Shown: positions 43,769-52,483, numbered from the stretch's first letter. The stretch is DNA of 64,000 bases from Hymenobacter sp. BT559 (GCF_017571525.1 NZ_JAGETY010000007.1:62001-126000); one strand, 5' to 3'. Translations and numbers: made by a program. Notes: a model not told the origin generated them from the sequence alone.

Positions 43769-45460
43769 CTACTGGTCGCGCCGTTGCGCTCTTTCCAGAA
43801 ACTTATCGGCTGTGCGCAGGCTGAGCGCCATAATGGTGAGGGCCGGATTGACGCTGAGCGCGCTCGGAAACACCGAGTTGTCGCAGATGTAGAGGTTGGG
43901 CACATCGAAGGCGCGGCCGTCGCGGTCTACCACGGCATCATCGCCGCTCAGGCCCATGCGCGCCGTGCCAATGACGTGCGCATAGCGCTGAAAGGCCCAG
44001 ATGTCGCTAGCCCCCGCCGCTTCCCAAATGCCGCGCATAACGCGCTCGGCGTGCGCGTTCATGCGCAGCTCGTTTTCCTGGGCCGTGAAGTGCAGGCGCG
44101 GCTTAGGAAGCTGGCGCGCGTCCTTTTCATCGCTCAATTCCAGGAAGTTATCGGCGTGCGGCAGGCAGTCGCCCAGAATATTGATGCCCGCAATGTGGTT
44201 AAACTGCCGCATATAGTCGCGCAGCGGCTGGCCCCACAGCTTGCGCCCACGCGCCACCTGGCCCGAAAACGTAACGGGCATTACGCCAATGCTTTGCAGC
44301 AGGTAGCCGCCCGCAAAGTCGGCGTCTTTGGGCCTGTGCGTATCCTGCGAGATAAGGCCACCCGGAATACCCTTGGTTGGTCGCACTTCGTCTGGAAAGG
44401 TGCCCCACACCTGCAGGCCGGGGTGCGCCATGAGGTTGCGGCCCACCTGGCCACTAGTGAGGGCTAGCTCATTGAGCAGCAGCAGGCGCGGCGTTTCGAC
44501 CGAGCCGCCGCACAAGAAAAGGTGGCGGCAGGCTAGCCGGTGGTTCTGCCCGTTTTGGGTGTATACCACGGCGGCCACGTGGCCGCGGGCATCACGCTCA
44601 ATCTCCGTTACGAAGCTATTGGGCCGAATATCCGCCCCGTATTTCACCGCTAGCGGAATAAACGTGACATCCATGCTGGCCTTGGCACCATTGGAGCACC
44701 CGGCCTGGCAAAAGCCCCGGTTGGTGCAGGCCTCGCGCCAGCCCACGCCCTCCTGGTAGTAGCGCCCCGAGAGGGCTGCGTTGGCCGCCGGCGAGGTGTT
44801 GATGCCCAGTTTTTCGGCGCCGCGCACCATGAGCTGGGCGGCGCTATTGAGCGGCAGCGGGGCTAGCGGGTAGCCCTTGGGCCGGCTAGGCCCCCAGGGG
44901 TAGGGCGTGGGCCCCGAGATACCCAGAAACTGCTCAATCTCTTCGTAATAAGGCGCGAGGTCGTCGTAAGTCAGCGGCCAGTCTTCGCCCTGGCCAAAGT
45001 CGCGCTTCAGGTGCAGGTCGTCGGGCAGGGGGCGCGGCGTGTAAGCAGTGTAATGGAGCGTAGAGCCGCCTACGCCGGTGCCCGAGTTGTTCTTTCCCAT
45101 GGCTAAGGGGTCCTGGCCGGCGGCGAGGCGCTCGTCGTTCCAAAACAGGAAGTCCTGCGCCTTTTCATCCGTAGCAAAAGCTTTCTCGGGGTTGTGCCAG
45201 GGGCCAGCTTCCAGGGCTACCACGTTCAGGCCGGCCTGGGCCAGCCGCGCCAGTAGCGGTGCGCCGCCCGCCCCCAGCCCAATCACGAGGCAATCGACGG
45301 TTTCGGTGGGGGCCGGTAGAGGCTGCATCTTTTCCTGCGGCGTATCGGCAGGGGCGGCTAGGGGCTCGTTTTCGGCCAGTAGCTCGCGCAGCAAGGGGTC
45401 TTGGATAATGGGCTCGGTAGGGCTGATAATGCCTTCCTCGGCGATTTCTTCGTCGGGCAT
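43769..45460 (-). CDS. GMC-family FAD oxidoreductase, catalytic subunit
   Basis: This 563-residue flavoenzyme has the FAD-binding Rossmann motif VIGLGAGGAPLLARLAQAGLNVVALE near residues 58-83. The GMC stretch GVGGSTLHYTAYTPRP near 130 and the C-terminal HVIGTARMG near 500 are also present. It is preceded by a 50-residue acidic extension without a twin-arginine signal. Together with the Gluconate_2-dh3-like gene 86 bases upstream it resembles periplasmic-type sugar or sugar-acid dehydrogenases (gluconate, glucoside-3 and similar). Export could depend on the small subunit. The substrate is unknown. A cytochrome c subunit is missing locally. Confidence 0.9.
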   Translation of the reverse strand: MPDEEIAEEGIISPTEPIIQDPLLRELLAENEPLAAPADTPQEKMQPLPAPTETVDCLVIGLGAGGAPLLARLAQAGLNVVALEAGPWHNPEKAFATDEKAQDFLFWNDERLAAGQDPLAMGKNNSGTGVGGSTLHYTAYTPRPLPDDLHLKRDFGQGEDWPLTYDDLAPYYEEIEQFLGISGPTPYPWGPSRPKGYPLAPLPLNSAAQLMVRGAEKLGINTSPAANAALSGRYYQEGVGWREACTNRGFCQAGCSNGAKASMDVTFIPLAVKYGADIRPNSFVTEIERDARGHVAAVVYTQNGQNHRLACRHLFLCGGSVETPRLLLLNELALTSGQVGRNLMAHPGLQVWGTFPDEVRPTKGIPGGLISQDTHRPKDADFAGGYLLQSIGVMPVTFSGQVARGRKLWGQPLRDYMRQFNHIAGINILGDCLPHADNFLELSDEKDARQLPKPRLHFTAQENELRMNAHAERVMRGIWEAAGASDIWAFQRYAHVIGTARMGLSGDDAVVDRDGRAFDVPNLYICDNSVFPSALSVNPALTIMALSLRTADKFLERAQRRDQ

Positions 45461-45546
45461 AAACTAGGTAAGATAGAAACACCTTGCTTAGGGCGAAGGC
45501 GCTATATGCTTGGTATAAAGTATGTTGTTGCTAAGCCGTTGCGCCG

Positions 45547-46116
45547 CTACGCTTCGCGCGGCTCTTTTTCATTGAGCCCGATGCGGGTCCAGGCGGGCAG
45601 GTCGGCGTAGCCGGTATAGCCGATTTCGTCCTGGGCCCAGGGATGGGCATAGTAGGTTTCGGTGAGTTCGGCCAGCAGCTCTTCGAAAAAACGGCCTGCG
45701 TTTAGCGTTTGCCAAGTGGTGCCGGGTGGGTTGGGGCCAGCCAGGGCCTGCACCACCTCGTCTTGCTGGCTTGTAGTAAGCCGCTCGAAGTCAGCGTTGA
45801 ACAGTGCCCGCGCAATTTCCTGCACGCCGCCCAGGCCCAGGCGGTAGGCCTCGCGGTCGGGGGGTAGGGCATCATAGCGCCAGCCATCGGCGCGGCCTTC
45901 GGCCAGGCGCTGGTCAATGGCAGGGGCTAGCGGAATCGGCACCGGCCGCTCGGGCTGCGGAAACAGCCGCGCCGCCACGGCCTCCAGCAGCCCATAGGCT
46001 TCGGGGGCCAAAAACTGCGGGGTGTAAGCCGCGCCGGTATCGGCGAGGCGCTGCGTAAGGGCCGCGCGCGTAGCCGCCGACACGTGGGCCGACGAAAGCA
46101 ACTCCTGAGAGGTCAT
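45547..46116 (-). CDS. Gluconate 2-dehydrogenase subunit 3-like small subunit
   Basis: This 189-residue protein matches the Gluconate_2-dh3 family, the small partner of GMC dehydrogenases. Typical wording includes FLAPEAYGLLEAVAARLFPQPE near residue 35, then RLGLGGVQEIAR and FERLTTSQQDEVVQALAG. The C-terminal FFEELLAELTETYYAHPWAQDEIGY is characteristic. No twin-arginine signal is visible at ATG 46116. It directly precedes the GMC gene, so a two-subunit complex is likely. Confidence 0.9.
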   Translation of the reverse strand: MTSQELLSSAHVSAATRAALTQRLADTGAAYTPQFLAPEAYGLLEAVAARLFPQPERPVPIPLAPAIDQRLAEGRADGWRYDALPPDREAYRLGLGGVQEIARALFNADFERLTTSQQDEVVQALAGPNPPGTTWQTLNAGRFFEELLAELTETYYAHPWAQDEIGYTGYADLPAWTRIGLNEKEPREA

Positions 46117-46221
46117 GCCAAAAAAACAGGTTGAAGAAAAACCGTGGCACCAAGCACGACAGTTTCTCTTCAACCTGAACGGTAAATGCGGCTGTATGGT
46201 TAGCCGTTTCAGCAACTTTCG

Positions 46222-47124
46222 CTATTCGTCGCTACTCAGCTTGCCCCCCGTGACGTGCACCAGCGCGCCGGTCATAAACGAGCCATCTTGCGAGGCCAGC
46301 AGCACGTAGGCGGGGGCTAGCTCTTCGGGCTGGCCGGGGCGCTTGAGCGCCACCTCATGGCCAAATTTCTCAATTTCATTCATGGGCATGGTACCGGGGA
46401 TATTGGGCGTCCAGACCGGGCCGGGTACCACGCAGTTCACCCGGATGTTGCGCTCGCCCAGGTAGAGAGCCAGCGACTTGGTGAGGGCGTGAATGCCGGC
46501 CTTGGTGCAGGCGTAGTCTACGAGCAGCGGGATGCCCACCAAGCCCACAATGCTACCCGTATTGATGATGCAGTCGCCGGCCTGCAGGTGCGGAATGGCA
46601 GCCTGCGCCATCCACATATACCCCAGAATATTGGTGTCAAACGTGCGCCGAATCTGGGCTTCCGGAATATCCTCAAACTTTTCCTGCGCCATCTGGAAGG
46701 CCGCATTGTTGACCAGAATGTTGAGGCCGCCCAGCTCCTGGCGCACCAGGCGCACCGCTTGAAATGCCTGCTCACGGTCGCGCACATCGAGCTGCAGCAC
46801 CTGGCACTTGCGGTTTTCCAGCTCTACCAGGCGCTTGGTTTCCTGCGCGTCTACTTGGTTTTCATTGAACAAGATGGCTACATCAGCCCCCTCTTTGGCA
46901 AAGGCCACGGCCACGGCCCGGCCAATACCCGAGTCGGCCCCAGTAATGAGCGCCAGCTTGCCTTCGAGCTTGCCAGCCGCGCGGTAGGCAGCCAGGCTGC
47001 TTTGCGGCTGAAACTTCATATCGGCCTGCTTGGCGGGGTAGGGGAGCTTCTGCGCGTGCTCCTTCATGTCCTTGGCAGTGGGGCGCTTGGGGGGGGCAGG
47101 GGTGGCAGCTTTACGGGTCGGCAT
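46222..47124 (-). CDS. SDR-family oxidoreductase (YhdG/YdaD-type)
   Basis: This 300-residue NAD(P)-dependent short-chain dehydrogenase starts with a 45-residue Lys/Pro-rich tail typical of general-stress SDRs (with KLPYPAKQADMKFQP). The cofactor site LITGADSGIGRAVAVAFAKEG follows near residue 57, then NILVNNAAFQ, the active-site Ser region NTGSIVG, and the Tyr-x3-Lys pair in DYACTKAG (about residues 211-215). It heads the same-strand run with the GMC pair and GH1; the 105-base gap leaves room for a separate promoter. Confidence 0.93.
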   Translation of the reverse strand: MPTRKAATPAPPKRPTAKDMKEHAQKLPYPAKQADMKFQPQSSLAAYRAAGKLEGKLALITGADSGIGRAVAVAFAKEGADVAILFNENQVDAQETKRLVELENRKCQVLQLDVRDREQAFQAVRLVRQELGGLNILVNNAAFQMAQEKFEDIPEAQIRRTFDTNILGYMWMAQAAIPHLQAGDCIINTGSIVGLVGIPLLVDYACTKAGIHALTKSLALYLGERNIRVNCVVPGPVWTPNIPGTMPMNEIEKFGHEVALKRPGQPEELAPAYVLLASQDGSFMTGALVHVTGGKLSSDE

Positions 47125-47256
47125 AACTGGAAAAGGTAGGTAACGGTGCCTGGTCTTACGTAAAACCCAAAGGAGCGGCTGGCCTGAGCCGGGGGCAATT
47201 CCAGTCTGCCTAAGAGGCCTAGCTAGGATGGATAGCAGTACCCGCAGCCCGGATGA

Positions 47257-47268
47257 TATTGTACAATA
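47257..47268. promoter_or_regulatory. Short AT-rich palindrome in a divergent control region
   Basis: TATTGTACAATA is a perfect 12-bp palindrome in the 259-base gap between the SDR and the alpha/beta hydrolase genes. It could be a regulator operator. Nothing else decisive is seen in this gap. Confidence 0.3.
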
Positions 47269-47383
47269 CCGGCTAGTGACTACCGTGAAAATTAGTGCCC
47301 CGGCTCAGTAAAATGCCGCTTTATGGGTAGTTTGCAATAGTATTTGTAGGCAGGAGCTTCGACTCCTGGAAGAATTAAACTTT

Positions 47384-48889
47384 ATGCAAAAATTATTACT
47401 TTTCCTTGTCCTGTTTGCTGGTAGTAGCTTCAGTAGCTTGGCAGCCCGCTCCCGGCCTGCCACGGGCGAGCCGCCCCGCCTGAATGGCCAATGGCAGGGG
47501 CCGCTAAAAGTGCCCGGCGGCACGCTGACGCTCATCATCACGATTGTGCCCCTCAGCAATGGCACTTACTACGCGGCCCTCGATGTGCCGCAGCAGCGCA
47601 TCAGCCGCATGCCGGTAGAGGTAGAGCTGAAGGACGATAACATCAAGCTGAGCATCGAGCAGGCAGGTAGTCGCTTTGAAGGCAATGTGCAGGCCGGGGG
47701 CGACAGGCTGGTGGGCTCCTGGCAGCAGCCGGGCCTCAAAACGGAGCTCGTGCTAGCCCGAGGCACTGCGCCAGCCGCCGCGCAAGCCGCTAAAAAGCTG
47801 CGCCTTACGCCGCCCTACCGCGAGTCAGAAGTTACGGTCTATAACCCCGTTGCCAAGATTAAGCTCAGTGGTACGCTCACCATTCCGAGCGGCGAGGGGC
47901 CTTTCGCGGCCGTGGCGCTGGTGTCCGATTCGGGGCCGCAGGAGCGCGACGCCGATGTGCCGGGCTACCGCCCCTTCGGGATGCTGGCTGACTACCTCAC
48001 CCGGCACGGCGTGGCCGTGCTGCGCTACGACGACCGCGGCGTGGGCAAGTCGGGCGGCGACTTCAGCCGCGCCACTACTGCCGATTTTGTGACCGATGCC
48101 CGCGCGGCACTCGCCTTCTTGCGCGACCGGCCGCTCATTGCGCCGCAGCAGGTAGGCCTGCTCGGGCTTGGCGAGGGCGGCAATGTGGCGCTGCTAGCCG
48201 CCGCCGAGCCCTTGGAAGCGCCCAACTTTGTGGCCTCGCTGGCCGCCTATGGGCAGCCGGGGCGCGATGTGCTGCGCCGCCAGCAGGGCGAGATTATGCG
48301 CCTCATCGGGGCCGATGGCGCGCAGGTGAAAGCCGCCCAGGGCTTGTTTGACCGACTGGTCGAAACCGTGCGCCAAACGCCCAATACAACCGTGGCCCGC
48401 GCCAAAATCATTACCCTTTTGCGCAGCAGCAACTCGGCCCTCGACGAACCGATGGCCCGTGCCCGCGCCGTGCAATTGACTTCGCCCTGGTCGCGGTATT
48501 TCTTCGACTTCGACCCGGCCAACCGCCTGGCCCTGGTGCGCTGCCCGGTGCTGCTGCTCAACGGTACCGCCGATTTGCAAGTGGCTGCCGGCCGTAATAT
48601 GTCTTTGCTGCAGAAGGGCTTGCGGCAGTCGGACCAGCCGGTGCAGGCCCACCGGCTAGGGGGCGTCAACCACTTGTTTCAGGATGACCCCGCCAAGTGG
48701 CCCATCGTGGCCGGCGAGCGGCAGGCGGCCTTCTCCACCGAAGGCCTCACCTACCTGCAAGCCTGGCTGCTGGAGCGCGCCCGCCTAGCCAAAACCCCCG
48801 TGCCCGTGACGGTGCGCCGCCCCGCCCCGCGCCCCAGGGCTATTACGCCCATGCGGCCGCGGGTGCGCCGGGCCACAGCCGCCCGCTAG
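47384..48889 (+). CDS. Exported alpha/beta hydrolase lacking the nucleophile serine
   Basis: This 501-residue periplasmic protein has a signal peptide (MQKLLLFLVLFAGSSFSSLAA). A beta-rich N-domain (about 30-130) follows, then an alpha/beta hydrolase of the type with VLRYDDRGVGKSGGDF. The catalytic Asp397 (LLNGTADLQV) and His430 (GVNHLF) are present. The nucleophile elbow, normally G-x-S-x-G, reads GLGEGG with Gly263 in place of Ser. It may therefore be inactive or work as a binder. A Pro/Arg-rich tail ends the protein. Codon 263 is clearly GGC. It converges on an SDR gene 8 bases downstream. Confidence 0.88.
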   Translation: MQKLLLFLVLFAGSSFSSLAARSRPATGEPPRLNGQWQGPLKVPGGTLTLIITIVPLSNGTYYAALDVPQQRISRMPVEVELKDDNIKLSIEQAGSRFEGNVQAGGDRLVGSWQQPGLKTELVLARGTAPAAAQAAKKLRLTPPYRESEVTVYNPVAKIKLSGTLTIPSGEGPFAAVALVSDSGPQERDADVPGYRPFGMLADYLTRHGVAVLRYDDRGVGKSGGDFSRATTADFVTDARAALAFLRDRPLIAPQQVGLLGLGEGGNVALLAAAEPLEAPNFVASLAAYGQPGRDVLRRQQGEIMRLIGADGAQVKAAQGLFDRLVETVRQTPNTTVARAKIITLLRSSNSALDEPMARARAVQLTSPWSRYFFDFDPANRLALVRCPVLLLNGTADLQVAAGRNMSLLQKGLRQSDQPVQAHRLGGVNHLFQDDPAKWPIVAGERQAAFSTEGLTYLQAWLLERARLAKTPVPVTVRRPAPRPRAITPMRPRVRRATAAR

Positions 48890-48896
48890 CCCCAGG

Positions 48897-49613
48897 CTAC
48901 CACGGCAGGCGCTCGGTGTCGTGAAAGTAGCCGCCCGTGGGGCCGTCGGCTGGGAGCAGGGCTAGCCGCACGGCGGTCTGGGCACCCTCCGCCACGTCTA
49001 GCGGCGCGTTGTCGCCGCCCAGGTCGGTTTTAACCCAGCCGGGGTGGGCGGCATTTACCTTGATAGGCGTGTCGGCCAAGTGCTGGGCCAGCACTACGGT
49101 CAGCATATTCAGCGCCGCCTTGGAGGAGGTATAGCCCGGCGTGGCCCAGCTGCCGCCCTGCCCCTGGCTGATGGCCGTGAGCGAGCCCAGGATACTGCTT
49201 TGGTTGACGATGCGCCCTGCTGGGGCCTGCCGCAGCAGGGGCAGCAGCGCCTGCGTAATGGCGTAGGGCCCAATGACATTGGCCTCGTACGTCTGGCGCA
49301 GGGTGTCGGGGCTCACGTCGGGGCCGTTGTCGAGCTGCACGCCGGCATTGTTTACCAGCACATCAAGCCGGCCAAACTGGGTTTCGAAAAAGGTAGGTAG
49401 CGTGGCAATGTCCTGGGCGCTCGTGACATCGAGCTCTACATCGTGGGCATCGAGGCCCTCGGCACGCAGTGCGGCGGCGGGCGCGGCCGCTTTGCCCTGG
49501 CGGGCCCCTAGCACCACCGTAAGGCCCTGCTGGCCGAGCTGGCGCGCTATTTCAAGGCCGAGGCCTTTGTTGGCCCCCGTGATGAGGGCTACTTGCTGCG
49601 GGTGTTTTTCCAT
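48897..49613 (-). CDS. SDR-family oxidoreductase, carbonyl-reductase-like
   Basis: This 238-residue NADP-type short-chain dehydrogenase has ALITGANKGLGLEIARQLG near residue 9 and DVLVNNAGVQLD. NQSSILGS supplies the catalytic Ser. The Tyr-x3-Lys pair is in GYTSSKAALNML. NAAHPGWVKTDLGG and GPTGGYFHD are typical of carbonyl reductase-like members. It overlaps nothing and stands alone. The substrate is unknown. Confidence 0.92.
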   Translation of the reverse strand: MEKHPQQVALITGANKGLGLEIARQLGQQGLTVVLGARQGKAAAPAAALRAEGLDAHDVELDVTSAQDIATLPTFFETQFGRLDVLVNNAGVQLDNGPDVSPDTLRQTYEANVIGPYAITQALLPLLRQAPAGRIVNQSSILGSLTAISQGQGGSWATPGYTSSKAALNMLTVVLAQHLADTPIKVNAAHPGWVKTDLGGDNAPLDVAEGAQTAVRLALLPADGPTGGYFHDTERLPW

Positions 49614-49664
49614 GCTCGTTTAAAGCCCGCTGGCCCGCAAAATGTTGGACCTGGCCCGCTAGCC

Positions 49665-50117
49665 TCAGAAATTCAGCCCACAGTGAAAGCAGTGATGTGC
49701 CCGGCCCTGCAGCGGGTAGCGCCGCAGCCGCGACAGCAGCGCCACAAACCAATGGGCCGCTCCTGGCTTGGCTGCCGCATCAAACACCACATCGTGCGAG
49801 CCGCAGCGCGGGCAGGTATAGGCACTGGCTTCGGCTGCTTCGGGCTCGGCTAGCCCCCCGCGCACGGCCTGCATCACGGCCGGGGGGCGCAGCACTTCGG
49901 CCGCCCGCGCCGCATCGCGCTGGTAGATGTGCAGCCGCACCCCGCCTGCCACGGGGCTATACATGCGGTTGAGCGACACCAAGTTTTCGTTGGTCAGAAA
50001 GCACGGAATACCCGCCGCCTCCAGCTGCGTGCGCGCTAGGTGCGCCGCCAGCGGCTCGTAGTACGAGTCGAAGACAACAATATTCTCCGATTTCGGCGGC
50101 GTAAAATCAGTAGTCAT
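49665..50117 (-). CDS. DUF2007 protein with C-terminal zinc ribbon
   Basis: This 150-residue soluble protein opens NIVVFDSYYEPLAAHLARTQLEAAGIPCFL, which is DUF2007 (putative signal-transducing domain, PII-like fold). VRLHIYQRDAARAAEVL closes that domain near residue 80. Residues about 98-150 carry CPRCGSHDVVF and CFHCGLNF, two C-x2-C pairs that should hold zinc. ATG 50117 is used; the longer frame upstream is antisense to the next gene. The function is not known. Confidence 0.85.
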   Translation of the reverse strand: MTTDFTPPKSENIVVFDSYYEPLAAHLARTQLEAAGIPCFLTNENLVSLNRMYSPVAGGVRLHIYQRDAARAAEVLRPPAVMQAVRGGLAEPEAAEASAYTCPRCGSHDVVFDAAAKPGAAHWFVALLSRLRRYPLQGRAHHCFHCGLNF

Positions 50118-50208
50118 GGCTAGCGCGGCGTTCAAATTTACTAAAAGGCCGCTTGCTACGAAGGTATTAGCCACGAAGAGGAAGCAGACAGTAGCTAAAC
50201 AAACCGGG

Positions 50209-50748
50209 CTACCTTTTGGTGGCAGTGGCGGCGTGCAGGTCTTTGGCGGTGCGCTTGGCGCGCAGGGCCGTAAACTCGGCCTGCCACGCCCGGATGCGCA
50301 GCTCGTCGTGCGCCGGCAGGTCGAGGCGAATGCGGGCCAGCTGGGCATTGAGGCGGCGGTAAGTGTCCTGGGCGTAATCCCAGTCGCGGGCCTGCCAGCT
50401 GGTCTGGCGCACACGGGTAGCGCGCAGCAGCTCCCCATAAGCCCCCGCAATAGTGGCCGGCGTGAGGCTGCCTATCTGCTCGGCATAGCTGCCGAGGAGC
50501 TCGTGGTCCATGCGCAGCTGTTTGGCAGGGGCTAGCGGCTCGGCCCGGCGGGCGTGGTTGGCCGAGTCGAAGCGGACGGTTTGGCGGCCTAGCCGGCTCA
50601 GCGTGCGGCCGGTATTGCGGGCCGCCGTATCGAGCTTAGTCATTTCCTGGCGCACTATTTCCTGGCGCTCGCGCGGGGTCGAGTCGCAGGCGCTCAAAGC
50701 CAGCCCCAGGCCTAGGCTAGCTACTGAAGAGAGAACAATTGCTTTCAT
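50209..50748 (-). CDS. Hypothetical lipoprotein
   Basis: This 179-residue lipoprotein has a lipobox ALSAC (Cys21) after a short signal. The rest is helical and Arg/Ala-rich, including VRQEMTKLDTAARNTGRTLSRL and LNAQLARIRLDLPAHDELRIR. No domain is recognised. It lies 26 bases upstream of the TonB-C gene end on the same strand, so it may be co-transcribed with it. Confidence 0.65.
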   Translation of the reverse strand: MKAIVLSSVASLGLGLALSACDSTPRERQEIVRQEMTKLDTAARNTGRTLSRLGRQTVRFDSANHARRAEPLAPAKQLRMDHELLGSYAEQIGSLTPATIAGAYGELLRATRVRQTSWQARDWDYAQDTYRRLNAQLARIRLDLPAHDELRIRAWQAEFTALRAKRTAKDLHAATATKR

Positions 50749-50773
50749 GCGGCCTCATACGGCCCTTGAGCGC

Positions 50774-51370
50774 CTAGGGCTGCGCCAGCCGGAAATTGAG
50801 GGGCAGCTCATACTCCACGGCCACCGCGCGGCGCCCCATGCGGGCGGGCACCCACTGCTCGGGCAGGGTGCGCGCCACGCGCAAGGCCTCCTCATCGCAG
50901 CCGCCCCCGATGCGCTGCACCAGCCGGTAGTTGCTGAGGTGGCCTAGCGTATCAATCATAAATGACACAACTACTTTGCCCTGAATATTCTGCGCCTGCG
51001 CCGCCGGCGGGTACACCATGCGGCTGGTGTACTCGGCTAGGGCCACCTCACTTCCGATAAAGAGTGGCGGCTGGTCGGGGCGCACGTAGCTCCACTTGCC
51101 GGGGCTTACTTCTGTGTGGCATGTGATGTCGGGCCCGGGCCGGAAATAGAGCAGCCGGTGCTGGTCGTAGTCGTAGCGCTGCAACACTACTTTTTCGCCC
51201 GAAGGGGTATAGCCATAATATTCCCAGACACCGGTTTTTTGGCCTTTAGCAAGAAAGCCTTTTTCGTATTTTGTATCACGCAGCTTCTGAGCCTGCACTT
51301 CGTTGATGAATAAAAGACAGACTATCAGTAAGAAAAGAGTACAAAAACAATGGCGAGTAGAAATAAACAT
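50774..51370 (-). CDS. TonB C-terminal domain protein
   Basis: This 198-residue envelope protein has an N-terminal hydrophobic stretch (FCTLFLLIVCLLFINEVQAQ, about residues 9-28). A toxin-antitoxin-like or MORN-like strand pair (GVWEYYGYTPSGEKVVLQRYD) comes next. The C-terminal 80 residues are TonB-like: YPPAAQAQNIQGKVVVSFMIDTLG and CDEEALRVARTLPEQWVPA. Bacteroidota have many such proteins; most are probably stress or energy-coupling accessories rather than true TonB. ATG 51370 is used since it opens the hydrophobic segment. Confidence 0.87.
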   Translation of the reverse strand: MFISTRHCFCTLFLLIVCLLFINEVQAQKLRDTKYEKGFLAKGQKTGVWEYYGYTPSGEKVVLQRYDYDQHRLLYFRPGPDITCHTEVSPGKWSYVRPDQPPLFIGSEVALAEYTSRMVYPPAAQAQNIQGKVVVSFMIDTLGHLSNYRLVQRIGGGCDEEALRVARTLPEQWVPARMGRRAVAVEYELPLNFRLAQP

Positions 51371-51455
51371 GGAATGGATGGGAAAAGAGAGAGTGTAAAT
51401 TTGGGGTGACCAAATTAGGTATCTGCGCCCGTATTCACAACTCGGTATTGGCCAC

Positions 51456-51494
51456 AAAAAAGCCGACTGCCCGGATAGGGCAGTCGGCTTTTTT
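51456..51494 (-). terminator. Terminator of the fasciclin gene
   Basis: A 17-bp perfect stem (51456-51472 with 51478-51494), a GGATA loop, and A6 on the left that reads as U6 in minus-strand RNA. It lies 22 bases past the fasciclin stop. Confidence 0.93.
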
Positions 51495-51515
51495 CGTGCT
51501 TAAGCACCGGTAGCA

Positions 51516-52076
51516 CTAGGGCATCAGCACTTTGTTGATTACGTGAATCACGCCATTGCTCTGCATCACGTCGGCAATGGTTACGGTGGCCACGCCACCT
51601 TTCTCGTCCTTCAGCTCGATGTTTTTGCCTTTCATCATGGCCGTCAGGGTTTCGCCCTGGACTGTGGTGAGCTTGGCCATGCCACCGCCTGCTTTAATAG
51701 CTTTGGCCAGGTCAGCCGAAGTCATTTTGCTCGCTACCACGTGGTAGGTCAGGATTTTAGTCAGCGTAGCCTTGTTCTCCGGCTTCACCAGCGTCTCGAC
51801 AGTGCCGGCGGGCAGCGCGTTAAAAGCCTCATTGGTAGGCGCAAACACGGTAAAGGGACCCGGACCCGAGAGGGTTTCTACCAGGCCAGCAGCCTTCACG
51901 GCAGCTACCAGCGTGGTGTGGTCTTTCGAGTTAACGGCGTTTTCTACAATGTTCTTGGTAGGATACATCGGGGCACCGCCTACCATCACTGTTTTGGCTT
52001 TCTGAGCCGAAGCCGATTGAACACCGGCTGTGCCGAGTAGCGCTACAATAGCGAGGGTTGCAAAAGAGAATTTCAT
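51516..52076 (-). CDS. Secreted fasciclin-domain protein
   Basis: This 186-residue exported protein has a signal peptide (MKFSFATLAIVALLGTAGVQSASA) and one FAS1 domain. The H1 motif GPFTVFAPTNEAF lies near residue 73, ILTYHVV (H2) near 108, and the closing QSNGVIHVINKVLMP is standard. FAS1 proteins mediate adhesion or matrix contact. There is no lipobox and no T9SS tail. It is a single gene upstream of the tRNA pair with its own terminator. Confidence 0.95.
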   Translation of the reverse strand: MKFSFATLAIVALLGTAGVQSASAQKAKTVMVGGAPMYPTKNIVENAVNSKDHTTLVAAVKAAGLVETLSGPGPFTVFAPTNEAFNALPAGTVETLVKPENKATLTKILTYHVVASKMTSADLAKAIKAGGGMAKLTTVQGETLTAMMKGKNIELKDEKGGVATVTIADVMQSNGVIHVINKVLMP

Positions 52077-52258
52077 GGGTAAAAGGAATAGGGAAATGGT
52101 TGAGGTTTAAACTTGCCTCACCTACGGCGGCGCAACGCACACTGGATTTTGCCAGCCTGAAAAAATATTCCGGAAGCGCTTGCAGCTGGCTTTGAAAAAT
52201 TTTCCGCTTGAAAATGAAGCTACAAGCCCCCGCTAGCCAAAAAAATAGTGCCCGCTAC

Positions 52259-52288
52259 TTGCGTGCTATCAGCTTTTGCCTACCTTTG
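52259..52288 (+). promoter_or_regulatory. Promoter of the tRNA-Gly gene
   Basis: TTG (52259-52261) and TACCTTTG (52281-52288) are spaced by 19 bases and match the Bacteroidota -33/-7 elements. Initiation near 52295 would give a 29-base 5' leader removed by RNase P. Confidence 0.6.
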
Positions 52289-52323
52289 TACCACCATTCG
52301 CCACCACGGCGAACAAACCTCAA

Positions 52324-52399
52324 GCGAGAGTAGCTCAGTTGGTAGAGCGCGACCTTGCCAAGGTCGAGGTCGCGAGTTCGAACCTCGTCTCCCGCTCCA
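52324..52399 (+). tRNA. tRNA-Gly (GCC)
   Basis: A 76-base cloverleaf including an encoded CCA (52397-52399). The acceptor is GCGAGAG (52324-52330) with CTCCCGC (52389-52395). It has one A-C mismatch at pair 4:69 (A52327, C52392). The D arm is AGCTCAGTTGGTAGAGC, the anticodon loop TTGCCAA holds GCC, and the T arm is GCGAG-TTCGAAC-CTCGT. It reads GGC and GGT. Confidence 0.93.
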
Positions 52400-52436
52400 A
52401 ACAAAAAAGACGGTGCATGCACCGTCTTTTTTGTTT
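52399..52436 (+). terminator. Palindromic terminator after tRNA-Gly
   Basis: A 19-bp loop-less perfect palindrome (52399-52417 with 52418-52436) with A6/T6 blocks, immediately after the tRNA. It implies that tRNA-Gly and tRNA-Leu are separate transcription units. Confidence 0.9.
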
Positions 52437-52483
52437 TAGTAGATTCCGCTGTCAGTAGCGTACTTTGTTTGCTGCCAGCTAAT

